Shown here piece after piece: positions 33,179 through 41,187 of a stretch of DNA of 64,000 nucleotides. The translations under genes were made by a program, and so were the position numbers. This stretch comes from Bacilli bacterium (GTDB lineage: Bacteria; Bacillota_I; Bacilli_A; RF39; UBA660): positions 1 through 64,000 of the forward strand of contig JAFSGC010000002.1 of the NCBI GenBank assembly GCA_017434825.1. The letters run 5' to 3'. How positions within the stretch are numbered: position 1 is the stretch's first letter; each line of letters opens with the position of its first letter. The notes below the pieces were generated by a model. It saw nothing but the letters and a program-made list of their open reading frames with translations. It searched no databases and was not told the DNA's origin.

Positions 33179-34144
33179 TTACTTAGTAACTGGTTCTTCT
33201 GACAACTCAGGAACTACTCTTGCTTTTGGTTTTGGTAATTCTACAGATTTTGGAGGTAATGGTTTTCTATCCATCATTTCATTAAATACCATTCCAGCTG
33301 TTGCAAAGTTTTGTAATTCACTTGGAACAATAATCTTAGTAGCATTTCCATTAGCAACTTGTGCCATTGCTTCAAAACTTCTATATTTTAATAAAGCTTC
33401 ATCCATATTAACATCTTTTAAAAGTCTTAAACCTTGAGCAGTAGCTTCTTGAATTTTAACAATAGCTTCAGCTTCACCTTCTGCTTCACGGATAGCTGTT
33501 TCACGTTTAGCATCAGCTCTTAAGATAGCACTTTCTTTTTCACCTTCAGCAAGTAAGATGGCAGCTTTCTTTTCTCCTTCAGCTTTAAGAATAGCTTCAC
33601 GTCTTTCACGTTCAGCACGCATTTGTTTTTCCATTGCTTCTTGAATATCTCTTGGTGGAATAATATTTTTAACTTCTACACGAGTTACTTTAATTCCCCA
33701 TGGATCAGTAGCAACATCTAAAATTGAACGCATCTTAACATTAATTACATCACGAGATGTTAATGTTTCATCTAATTCAAGTTCACCAATAATATTACGT
33801 AATGTTGTTGCTGTTAAATTTTCAATAGCACTAACAGGATTTTCAACTCCATAAGTATATAACTTAGGATCTGTTATATGAAAATATACAACAGTATCAA
33901 TTTGCATTGTAACATTATCTTTAGTAATAACTGGTTGCGGTGCAAAATCTTTAACAATTTCCTTTAAACTAACAGTATTAGAAACTCTTTCAAAGAAAGG
34001 AATAACATATTTTAAACCTGTATGATTAATTCTATGATAAGCTCCTAATCTTTCAATAACTTGTGCTTTTGATTGAGATACAATCTTAACTCCTGATACA
34101 AAAAGTACAGCAAGTGCAATAATAATAAATAAAATTAACTCCAT
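33179..34144 (-). CDS. SPFH/band 7 (stomatin-like) membrane protein
   Basis: A 321-residue SPFH-domain protein of the stomatin/QmcA type. An N-terminal membrane segment (about residues 2-18) is followed by the band 7 domain (VERLGAYHRINHTGLKYVIP, TLRNIIGELELDETLTSRD) and a long Ala/Glu-rich helical region (RAERERREAILKAEGEKKAA), which drives oligomer formation. Such proteins form membrane scaffolds and often work with NfeD partners. Here the NfeD gene lies two bases upstream. Function: membrane organisation or quality control; no protease gene is directly adjacent. Confidence 0.92.
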   Translation of the reverse strand: MELILFIIIALAVLFVSGVKIVSQSKAQVIERLGAYHRINHTGLKYVIPFFERVSNTVSLKEIVKDFAPQPVITKDNVTMQIDTVVYFHITDPKLYTYGVENPVSAIENLTATTLRNIIGELELDETLTSRDVINVKMRSILDVATDPWGIKVTRVEVKNIIPPRDIQEAMEKQMRAERERREAILKAEGEKKAAILLAEGEKESAILRADAKRETAIREAEGEAEAIVKIQEATAQGLRLLKDVNMDEALLKYRSFEAMAQVANGNATKIIVPSELQNFATAGMVFNEMMDRKPLPPKSVELPKPKARVVPELSEEPVTK

Positions 34145-34146
34145 AA

Positions 34147-34569
34147 TTATTCTTCTCCTTCTTCTTTTACGATAAGTTTATTGCCTTCAATTTTTTGAAC
34201 TACAACTTTAGAACCAACTTTATGATTTTTATCACTTGCAGCTAACCAAACAGTTCCAAAAACAACCACTTCACCATATTCATTAGATTTAATTTCCTTA
34301 GTAACTTCAACTACTTTACCAATAACTCTATCAGAATTAGTAGGCTCATAATTAGTAATTTTCAACTTTTTCATTAATGGTTTTGTAACAAAAAGAGTCA
34401 CAACTGAAACAATTACAAATACTATAGTCTGAATAAGAACTGACTCAGTAATAAAAGATGTAATTAAAGCCCCAAGCGCTCCAACTGCAAACCATATAGA
34501 AACAAGTCCTACAGTAATAAATTCAACTAGTAAAAGTCCTAAAAAAGCAATTACCCAAATCAATGACAT
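34147..34569 (-). CDS. NfeD family membrane protein
   Basis: A 140-residue protein with three or four transmembrane helices in the first 75 residues (WVIAFLGLLLVEFITVGLVS) and a C-terminal OB-fold-like domain (RVIGKVVEVTKEIKSNEYGE, DKNHKVGSKVVVQKIEGNKL). This is the short form of NfeD that lacks the N-terminal ClpP-like protease. It pairs with the SPFH protein encoded directly downstream; the pair is a conserved two-gene module in bacteria. Confidence 0.92.
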   Translation of the reverse strand: MSLIWVIAFLGLLLVEFITVGLVSIWFAVGALGALITSFITESVLIQTIVFVIVSVVTLFVTKPLMKKLKITNYEPTNSDRVIGKVVEVTKEIKSNEYGEVVVFGTVWLAASDKNHKVGSKVVVQKIEGNKLIVKEEGEE

Positions 34570-34636
34570 CTAACTCACCTCTATTTAAATTATATGTTAC
34601 AACTATACATTTTTCAACAAAATATTTTAAAAATTC

Positions 34637-34665
34637 TTGAGAATCATTGAAAAATATAATATAAT
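34637..34665 (+). promoter_or_regulatory. Promoter of the 34692 surface protein gene
   Basis: TTGAGA (34637-34642) and TATAAT (34660-34665), 17-base spacer. The ATG at 34692 follows AAGGAG. Confidence 0.75.
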
Positions 34666-34691
34666 CAATATTAAGATAAGGAGTGTGTGTG

Positions 34692-35417
34692 ATGAAGCAA
34701 GGAATTACTAAAAAAGAAAGTCGATTTTTATCATTAACAATCGCAACTTGTGGAATACTTTTAATTAGTAGCGGTCTAATTATGAATACAACTGCAAATC
34801 AAACAATTATTAAACATAACTACACAGTATCCGTATCTGAACAAAAAGTTGCAGAAGCCAAAACAAATGAAATTAAACTAAAAGACATTGAATTAGAAAT
34901 AAATAATCCAATTAGTTTAAATATTAAAGATTATATTGAAAATATTGATCAAATTGATGAAAGTATCATTAAATCATTAAAATTAGACACTTCATTAGTA
35001 AATATTAATCAAGCAGGATCATATACATATACAATTAGTTATAAAAAGAAAAAATACAGCGCAGCATTTGTTATTAAACCAAAAGCATTACCAAAAGTAG
35101 ACTTAACACTTAAAAATTTAAGTTTAGAAAAAGGTTCTGCCCTATCAACAAATGTATCTACATATATTGTTGAACAATTAACAGATGAAGTGCGCAATAA
35201 TATAATTATTAACTTAAAAGATGTTAATACAGCAAAACCTGGTGAATATCAATACACTGTTAAATATGATAATAGATTATATACAGCAAAGATCTGGATT
35301 TATGAAAAACAACCTACTATTATTACACCTAATACACCTAATGAAGATGAAAATAATAATGTAGGAACAACAGAACCAACTCCAGAACAACCAACTCAGC
35401 CCGAAAATGCATCGTAA
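34692..35417 (+). CDS. Membrane-anchored protein with two Ig-like repeats
   Basis: A 241-residue protein, starting at the ATG with AAGGAG eight bases upstream. One N-terminal hydrophobic segment (about residues 14-33) is followed by two related repeats of about 75 residues, each ending in a typical Ig-like strand pair: GSYTYTISYKKKKYSAAFVI and GEYQYTVKYDNRLYTAKIWI. The C-terminus is a Pro/Thr/Glu-rich tail (TPNEDENNN, TEPTPEQPTQPENAS) that resembles a wall-spanning region without a sorting signal. Probably exported and attached by the N-terminal helix. No enzyme domain is visible; a scaffold or binding role is inferred. Confidence 0.75.
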   Translation: MKQGITKKESRFLSLTIATCGILLISSGLIMNTTANQTIIKHNYTVSVSEQKVAEAKTNEIKLKDIELEINNPISLNIKDYIENIDQIDESIIKSLKLDTSLVNINQAGSYTYTISYKKKKYSAAFVIKPKALPKVDLTLKNLSLEKGSALSTNVSTYIVEQLTDEVRNNIIINLKDVNTAKPGEYQYTVKYDNRLYTAKIWIYEKQPTIITPNTPNEDENNNVGTTEPTPEQPTQPENAS

Positions 35418-35440
35418 AAAAGAGTAAACTCTCTTTTTTT
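35416..35440 (+). terminator. Terminator of the Ig-like repeat protein gene
   Basis: AAAAGAG (35418-35424) and CTCTTTT (35431-35437) with a six-base loop, then T-run. Confidence 0.75.
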
Positions 35441-35505
35441 CTTATGCATTTTTGTTGATAAAAATATGCAAATTAGCGTATTCTAAAATTAAGGAGGAAA
35501 AACAA

Positions 35506-36579
35506 ATGGGAAAAATCAGAGTAGTACAATATGGTACTGGAAAAATGTCTGTATACACAATGCGTTATGTATACGAAAAAGGAGCTGAAATTGTAGGAGC
35601 AATAGACGTAAATCCTGCAGTTATCGGTAAAGATATTGGTGAAATCATTGGATGTGAGCCAAAAGGAGTTAAAGTTACAGCTGCTGAAAACGCAGAAGAA
35701 TTACTAAAAGAAGTAAAACCTGATGTATGTATCGTAACAACAATGTCATTATTAAGTGACCTTGAAAATCCATTAATGTTATGTGCAAAATTAGGAATCA
35801 ATGCAATCACAACATGTGAAGAAGCATTCTTCTCTTATAATTCAAATCCAACATTATCTAATAAAATTAATGAACTTGCAATTCAAAACAACTGTACAAT
35901 TACAGGTTCAGGATACCAAGATATTTATTGGGGAGAATTAATCAGTGCAATAGCTGCATCAACACACAAAATTACAAAAATCAAAGGAAGTTCTTCATAT
36001 AACGTAGAAGACTATGGAATAGCTTTAGCAGAAGCACATGGTGCAGGATTAACATTACCTGAATTTGATGAAAAAATTGCTAGCGTAGATAGAATGAGTA
36101 AAGAAGAACTTGATAACTTAATTCAAAGCGGAACTTATTCTCCATCATACATGTGGAATGTTAATGGTTGGTTAGCAAGAAAATTAGGATTAACCGTAAC
36201 TAATCAAACACAAAAATGTGTTCCAACTACATATAAAGAAGATATCGCTTCTTCAACATTAAATATGACAGTTAAACAAGGAGACGCTACAGGAATGAGC
36301 GCCATTGTAACAACTGAAACAGCTGAAGGAATTATTATTGAATCTGAATGTATTGGTAAAGTATATGGTCCAGATGAGTTTGATAAAAATGAATGGACAG
36401 TTATGGGTGAACCAGAAACAACTATCACAGTAAATAGACCTGCTACAGTAGAATTAACTTGTGCAACTATTGTTAATAGATTACCAGATGTAATCAATGC
36501 TAAACCAGGATTTGTTCCTACATGTGATATGGATGAATTAATGTATCGTCCAAAAGCATTAGACTCATACTTAAAATAA
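35506..36579 (+). CDS. NAD(P)-dependent dehydrogenase, DapB-N / 2,4-diaminopentanoate dehydrogenase-like
   Basis: A 357-residue oxidoreductase with an N-terminal Rossmann fold (VVQYGTGKMSVYTMRYV, IVGAIDVNPAVIGKDIGEI) like dihydrodipicolinate reductase. The catalytic part contains TITGSGYQDIYWGELISAIA and a long C-terminal domain. The layout and length resemble 2,4-diaminopentanoate dehydrogenase of clostridial ornithine degradation, but the other genes of that pathway are absent from the window, so the substrate is uncertain. The ATG at 35506 has AAGGAGG upstream; the longer frame has no ribosome binding site. A single-gene unit with its own promoter (TTGATA/TATTCT) and terminator. Confidence 0.6.
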   Translation: MGKIRVVQYGTGKMSVYTMRYVYEKGAEIVGAIDVNPAVIGKDIGEIIGCEPKGVKVTAAENAEELLKEVKPDVCIVTTMSLLSDLENPLMLCAKLGINAITTCEEAFFSYNSNPTLSNKINELAIQNNCTITGSGYQDIYWGELISAIAASTHKITKIKGSSSYNVEDYGIALAEAHGAGLTLPEFDEKIASVDRMSKEELDNLIQSGTYSPSYMWNVNGWLARKLGLTVTNQTQKCVPTTYKEDIASSTLNMTVKQGDATGMSAIVTTETAEGIIIESECIGKVYGPDEFDKNEWTVMGEPETTITVNRPATVELTCATIVNRLPDVINAKPGFVPTCDMDELMYRPKALDSYLK

Positions 36580-36587
36580 AATTAAAG

Positions 36588-36612
36588 CACTAGTTTAACT
36601 AGTGTTTTTTTT
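36588..36612 (+). terminator. Terminator of the dehydrogenase gene
   Basis: CACTAGT-TTA-ACTAGTG (36588-36604) followed by T8. Confidence 0.85.
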
Positions 36613-36646
36613 ATGTTATAATTTAACTAAGAAACGAGGTAGTATT

Positions 36647-37768
36647 ATGAAAAAGAAAAAAATTGAAATATTTGGTTTAATAATAAATATTGTATTATCA
36701 ATATTATTCACTGTTATTTTAATATTCAGTTTAAATAGTCACCTCAATTCAATACCAGATGAACAAGAAATAATCCTAATGCTTATATTTTTCCTAAGTA
36801 TATATATAACAATGTATGTTCAATTAATTATTCATGAACTAGGACATTTAATATTTGGATTAATGACTGGTTATAAATTTTCATCTTTCCGTATAGGAAA
36901 TATTATGTTATTAAAAACAGGTGGAAAATTTAAAATTAAAAAACTAACAATAGCTGGAACTGCAGGACAATGTTTAATGTCCCCTCCGGATTTAAAAGAT
37001 AACAAGATGCCCGTTATTATATATAATCTAGGTGGCGCATTATTAAACATAATCTCATGTATTATATTCTTTATAATATACTTATTTATAAAAGACAACG
37101 ACTTTATATCAGTAATATTTGAATTATCAATTGCCTATGGAATTTATTTTGCAGCACTAAATGCAATTCCAATGAAAACAGGAACTATTGATAATGATGG
37201 ATATAATGCTTTATCCTTAAAAATAAACCCTGATGCACAAAAAGCATTTTGGATTCAACTAAAAATAAATGAAATGCAATCTAAAGGAACAAGATTAAAA
37301 AACATGCCGGATGAATGGTTCTATATTCCTAAACCAATTGAAATGAAAAATAATTTAATTGCATCAATTGCAGTATTTACATGTAATAGAATGATGGATC
37401 AACATAATTTTGAAGATGCTAATCTAAGAATGAAGCAAATACTTCGAGCAAAAACAGCAATTATTGGTATCCATAGAAATTTACTAGTGTGTGATAGAAT
37501 TTTTTGCGAATTAATAAATGATAATAAAAACACTGCTAAAAAATTAATGACACCAGAATTACAAAATTTTATTAAATCAATGAAAGATTTTCCATCAGTT
37601 ATAAGAACAGAATATACATATGCACTACTATATGAAGAAGATATGGATAAAGCAAATCAACTAAAGAAAAAATTTATTGAACGCGGAAAAAACTATCCAT
37701 ATCAATCAGATATACGTTCTGAAAAAGAATTAATTGATATTGCAACAAATATAAAAAAGAACAAATAA
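36647..37768 (+). CDS. M50-type membrane metalloprotease-like protein with C-terminal extension
   Basis: A 373-residue polytopic membrane protein with a HELGH zinc motif at residues 63-67 in the middle of a hydrophobic helix (VQLIIHELGHLIFGLMTGY), and a second conserved element DNDGYNALSLK near residue 184 that supplies an Asp ligand, as in site-2-protease-like peptidases. Six hydrophobic segments cover about residues 10-165. The last 180 residues are soluble and helical, containing TPR-like patterns, and may control substrate access. No PDZ domain. The true substrate is unknown. I chose the ATG at 36647 with GAGG upstream; the frame from 36602 begins in the preceding terminator. Confidence 0.72.
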   Translation: MKKKKIEIFGLIINIVLSILFTVILIFSLNSHLNSIPDEQEIILMLIFFLSIYITMYVQLIIHELGHLIFGLMTGYKFSSFRIGNIMLLKTGGKFKIKKLTIAGTAGQCLMSPPDLKDNKMPVIIYNLGGALLNIISCIIFFIIYLFIKDNDFISVIFELSIAYGIYFAALNAIPMKTGTIDNDGYNALSLKINPDAQKAFWIQLKINEMQSKGTRLKNMPDEWFYIPKPIEMKNNLIASIAVFTCNRMMDQHNFEDANLRMKQILRAKTAIIGIHRNLLVCDRIFCELINDNKNTAKKLMTPELQNFIKSMKDFPSVIRTEYTYALLYEEDMDKANQLKKKFIERGKNYPYQSDIRSEKELIDIATNIKKNK

Positions 37769-37797
37769 AAAAATCCACAAATCTGTGGATTTTTTAT
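37768..37797. terminator. Bidirectional terminator after the M50-type gene
   Basis: AAATCCACA (37771-37779) and TGTGGATTT (37784-37792), AATC loop, with U-runs in both directions between convergent genes. Confidence 0.87.
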
Positions 37798-37805
37798 TTT
37801 ATATA

Positions 37806-38810
37806 TTATTTAATTTGTTGGAAGAATGTTCCATTATTTGAACCAGGAATACTTACTGAGAATGATGATGAAGTTTCACCAGAACCAGTACCGTTAACGT
37901 CACTTACGAAATCTTCAACCATATTATATCCATCATTCCATTCAGTTCCAGTTTTAGTAATCATTAATCCTTGAATAACGTGAGTACTATCTAAACCAAC
38001 AATAAAGAATTGGAATGGAATATTTTGATATGTACCACTAAATACCATATAATCTCTATTATTATATTTCTTTGTTTCATAAGTAATTGTTCCATATCCA
38101 GAAGAAACTAATTGTTGTTTTAAACTTTCAGAAGAAGCTAAATATTGAGAATAACTTCCATAAGCTGAAGACATTTGAGCAGAAACTGTAACTGCAGCAT
38201 TTCTAACTACTAACATACCATTTTGAACTTGATAAACTATTCCTTTATCAACATTATAATTATATCCATTATGAGTAATTGTTTGAGTATTAGAATTATC
38301 TACTTGTCCTACATTTCCTTCGTCTTCTACAACTTCTTCTTGACCAGGTTCAACTTCTTCTACTTCTGGATTATCTCCACCATTAGAAGAATTTCCTCCT
38401 AATAAAGAAATACCAATAAATCCAGCTAATCCTAAAATAACTACTCCAATTACAATGATTAAAATAATTAATCCAGTATTACTTTTCTTTGGTGCAGGTG
38501 CTCCAGGCATTTGTTGTTGTGGCATACCATTCATCGGCATTTGTTGTGGTGCAGCTTGAGGCATTCCATTATTTACTGGCATAGCAGCAGGTTGTGCAGC
38601 ACCATCCATTGGCATTTGTTGTGGTATAGCTTGTGTCATTCCAGCATCAACTGGCATTTGTTGTGGCGCAGCTTGAGGCATTCCATTATTTACTGGCATA
38701 GCAGCAGGTTGTGCCATAGTTTGATTCATCCCATTATCAACAGGAACTTGATTTTGAACACCATTTGGGTTCATATTATTTTGCATTCCATTCATTTGAT
38801 TATTATCCAT
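37806..38810 (-). CDS. Single-pass membrane protein with Met/Gln/Pro-rich repeat region
   Basis: A 334-residue protein. The first 110 residues are a low-complexity region of short units such as AQPAAMPVNNGMPQAAPQQM, with a 62-base near-exact duplication in the DNA (38536-38597 and 38653-38714). A transmembrane helix follows (about residues 113-136, TGLIILIIVIGVVILGLAGF), then an acidic linker (GQEEVVEDEGNV) and a C-terminal beta-rich domain (about residues 170-334) resembling small extracytoplasmic domains. The repeats are therefore cytoplasmic and the domain outside. It is encoded one base after the clostripain gene, so the two should act together. Function unknown. Confidence 0.75.
   Translation of the reverse strand: MDNNQMNGMQNNMNPNGVQNQVPVDNGMNQTMAQPAAMPVNNGMPQAAPQQMPVDAGMTQAIPQQMPMDGAAQPAAMPVNNGMPQAAPQQMPMNGMPQQQMPGAPAPKKSNTGLIILIIVIGVVILGLAGFIGISLLGGNSSNGGDNPEVEEVEPGQEEVVEDEGNVGQVDNSNTQTITHNGYNYNVDKGIVYQVQNGMLVVRNAAVTVSAQMSSAYGSYSQYLASSESLKQQLVSSGYGTITYETKKYNNRDYMVFSGTYQNIPFQFFIVGLDSTHVIQGLMITKTGTEWNDGYNMVEDFVSDVNGTGSGETSSSFSVSIPGSNNGTFFQQIK
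38536..38714 (-). repeat. 62-base direct repeat inside the Met/Gln/Pro-rich gene
   Basis: Copies at 38536-38597 and 38653-38714 are offset by 117 bases (39 codons) and differ at one position. Recombination between them would remove or add 39 residues in frame. Confidence 0.9.
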
Positions 38811-38811
38811 A

Positions 38812-41118
38812 TTATCCTCCTATCTTAATCAACTTTGAATAATGATAATTATTTGTAATATCAGCTATTTTGAAAATACAATAATAATTATCTGCATCAT
38901 CTAAAGAACCAACAATTAATTCCTTAGTAATATCCTCTACATCTAATTCAATTAAATATTTAGTATTTTGTGATTGCCAATTTTCATTATAATTACCTTT
39001 AGCATCTAAAATACCATATCTATAATTAGTAAATTGAACTGTACTAAAATTATCTAATTGTAATACACGAGTTGCTAAACCATCTTTTTCCACCTTAGTA
39101 ACCTTAGTAATATGAGGTTTCTTATTTTTATCTACTCTAATATCAAAGTTAGCACCTTCAACTTCCCAATCACTAACTTCACCTTCAAAGGAATATAAAA
39201 TTCCCATGGCAACGTATTGACGATTAGAATCATTAGAAGTTACTTCTGTAGCTTGCATATAAAATTCTTCACCAGAATCTTTATCCTTTAATTTTAACAA
39301 ATTATTTTTAACATTAGTAGTTAATAAACCAGAATCAGATAACTTATAATCCTTACTATTTACAATCGGCATAAATGTACCATCTTCTTGTTTTTGGAAA
39401 ATTATATATTGTGCTGAAGCAAAATTTTTCATTTCTTCTTCAGTAAGTTGAATACTAAATTCATTTTTATCAACAGTAGATACTTCTCTATTTTGTAAAC
39501 TAAATGCACTTACTGTACTACTATTTTTCGCATTATAAAATGATGTAATAAATTTATGATATTCTTTACTGAAATCAATTTGATCATATAATCCCATATG
39601 AACTTGTTGAGCACCAGCACTTCCCTTGAATGGGAAATAAATTGATATACCATTCGAAAACTTATTAGTAGCCCAATTATATTCAACTACATCTTTTAAT
39701 GCTGTTAACACTTTTTCAGCCTCATTAGGAGCTAAGTCTTTAAGATTAGTAACCATTTGATGTAAATCAACGGTATCATAATCTGTACATCCACTACCCT
39801 CAGCATATTGATGTAAATTACTTCTTACTCTAGCAAGTTGTGCATAATTAGTTTTTACATCAATCTTACTAACAAAGTTACCAAGTGCAGTAATTAATTC
39901 ATCAACTTTATCCAACTCCATAATTGAATATGTTGAATCAGTAGTACCAAAGAAATCAATTTCTTCTACTTGTTTCTTATATGAATTAATGAACTTAGTA
40001 CCATACTCAATACCATCATCATCATTTTCTATTCCATTTAAGAAACTAAGAACATTAGAACTAGCAGAACCAATAGTAATTTCTTCAGAAGCAATCATAT
40101 ATTTTGCATAAGGTGCAAATGTATCAGCAACTTCAATTGTTCCATTTAAACATGTTCTAAATGTTACTGTTTCAATTACTTTCTTCTTCCCAAATCCACT
40201 ACTCTTTAATGCAGTAGCCATTTCTGCAATTGATAAATAATCATCCGAATACTCATCACTTATACTACCTAAAGCACCAAGTCCATGATCCCAAAATATT
40301 AAATCATAAACATCTGCACTATAATTATTATAAGCAAAATCTAAGAAAGTCTTAAATGTATTAGAATCACCTAAATTAGTTAAATTATAACTTTTTACTT
40401 TTTCAAATCCTGTCGATTTTAACAAGTATATTGCATTTTCATCTTCTTTAAAATCGTTATACCATTTCTTAGTACCACCAGTATAAACTAATATATTAGT
40501 TTTTTCTAAATCTATTTCTTCAGGTAATATTGCCTTCAAATCATTCGAAGCAAGTCCACCCTCACTTTCTAGATTACAACCAGCCATATAAATCATAATA
40601 GTTCTCGTATCTAAAGAATTACTAGGTTTATTAATAACAAAAACAACTCCAACTAACAAACCAATAAGTATTAATCCCATTATAATTAAAATTATATATA
40701 AAAGTTTATTAGAACTTGCTGTATGATTATTATTAAACGTTTGAATAGTAGTATAACTTTGTTCTTGATTAGCATTATTATTAATCATTGGTTGAGCATT
40801 TATCATATTATTTTGCTCAGTTGCTTGATTATTAATAACATCATTACTCTCTTGAGCAACACTACTATCTTGTTTATCATCAACATCTAAAACTTCATCA
40901 CCAGGAATATTATCCTCTATGTTTGGATCAACCATTTGAGGTACTTCTACATTATTCTTATTATCTTCTACATTATTGTCTACTTCAAGAACCTCATCAT
41001 CATCTTCTAATGATTCAACTTGTTCTTCTATAACTTCAACAACTGCTAGTTTATTACCACAAGAACCACAAAAAGAAGCATCATCACGGTTTTTAAATCC
41101 ACATTTACCGCAATACAA
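38812..41118 (-). CDS. Clostripain (C11) family cysteine peptidase with N-terminal zinc ribbon
   Basis: A protein of about 768 residues. It begins with a zinc ribbon of two Cys-x2-Cys knuckles (YCGKCGF and FCGSCGN, residues 2-25), an acidic/Asn-rich linker, a membrane helix (about residues 140-166, KLLYIILIIMGLILIGLLVG), and a C11 peptidase domain with the catalytic His in FWDHGLGALG and Cys in RTCLNGTIEVADTF. The usual DACLM context is changed to RTCLNG. About 330 further residues form a C-terminal beta-rich domain. I chose the TTG at 41118 because GAGGG lies eight bases before it; GTG at 41127 is the alternative. It shares an operon with the repeat protein. Confidence 0.87.
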   Translation of the reverse strand: MYCGKCGFKNRDDASFCGSCGNKLAVVEVIEEQVESLEDDDEVLEVDNNVEDNKNNVEVPQMVDPNIEDNIPGDEVLDVDDKQDSSVAQESNDVINNQATEQNNMINAQPMINNNANQEQSYTTIQTFNNNHTASSNKLLYIILIIMGLILIGLLVGVVFVINKPSNSLDTRTIMIYMAGCNLESEGGLASNDLKAILPEEIDLEKTNILVYTGGTKKWYNDFKEDENAIYLLKSTGFEKVKSYNLTNLGDSNTFKTFLDFAYNNYSADVYDLIFWDHGLGALGSISDEYSDDYLSIAEMATALKSSGFGKKKVIETVTFRTCLNGTIEVADTFAPYAKYMIASEEITIGSASSNVLSFLNGIENDDDGIEYGTKFINSYKKQVEEIDFFGTTDSTYSIMELDKVDELITALGNFVSKIDVKTNYAQLARVRSNLHQYAEGSGCTDYDTVDLHQMVTNLKDLAPNEAEKVLTALKDVVEYNWATNKFSNGISIYFPFKGSAGAQQVHMGLYDQIDFSKEYHKFITSFYNAKNSSTVSAFSLQNREVSTVDKNEFSIQLTEEEMKNFASAQYIIFQKQEDGTFMPIVNSKDYKLSDSGLLTTNVKNNLLKLKDKDSGEEFYMQATEVTSNDSNRQYVAMGILYSFEGEVSDWEVEGANFDIRVDKNKKPHITKVTKVEKDGLATRVLQLDNFSTVQFTNYRYGILDAKGNYNENWQSQNTKYLIELDVEDITKELIVGSLDDADNYYCIFKIADITNNYHYSKLIKIGG

Positions 41119-41163
41119 AACTATCACCCTCTATTCTTATATGAGTATAACATATTAATGCAT

Positions 41164-41187
41164 AAAAAAAAAGGATTTTACTCCTTT
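41164..41187 (-). terminator. Terminator of the formate-THF ligase gene
   Basis: AAAGGA (41170-41175) and TCCTTT (41182-41187) with a U9 run on the minus strand. Confidence 0.8.

Noticed and set aside
38511-38828. Plus-strand frame rich in His, Trp and Leu opposite the repeat gene
   Set aside because: It mirrors the Met/Gln/Pro repeats of the minus-strand gene and has no plausible start context.
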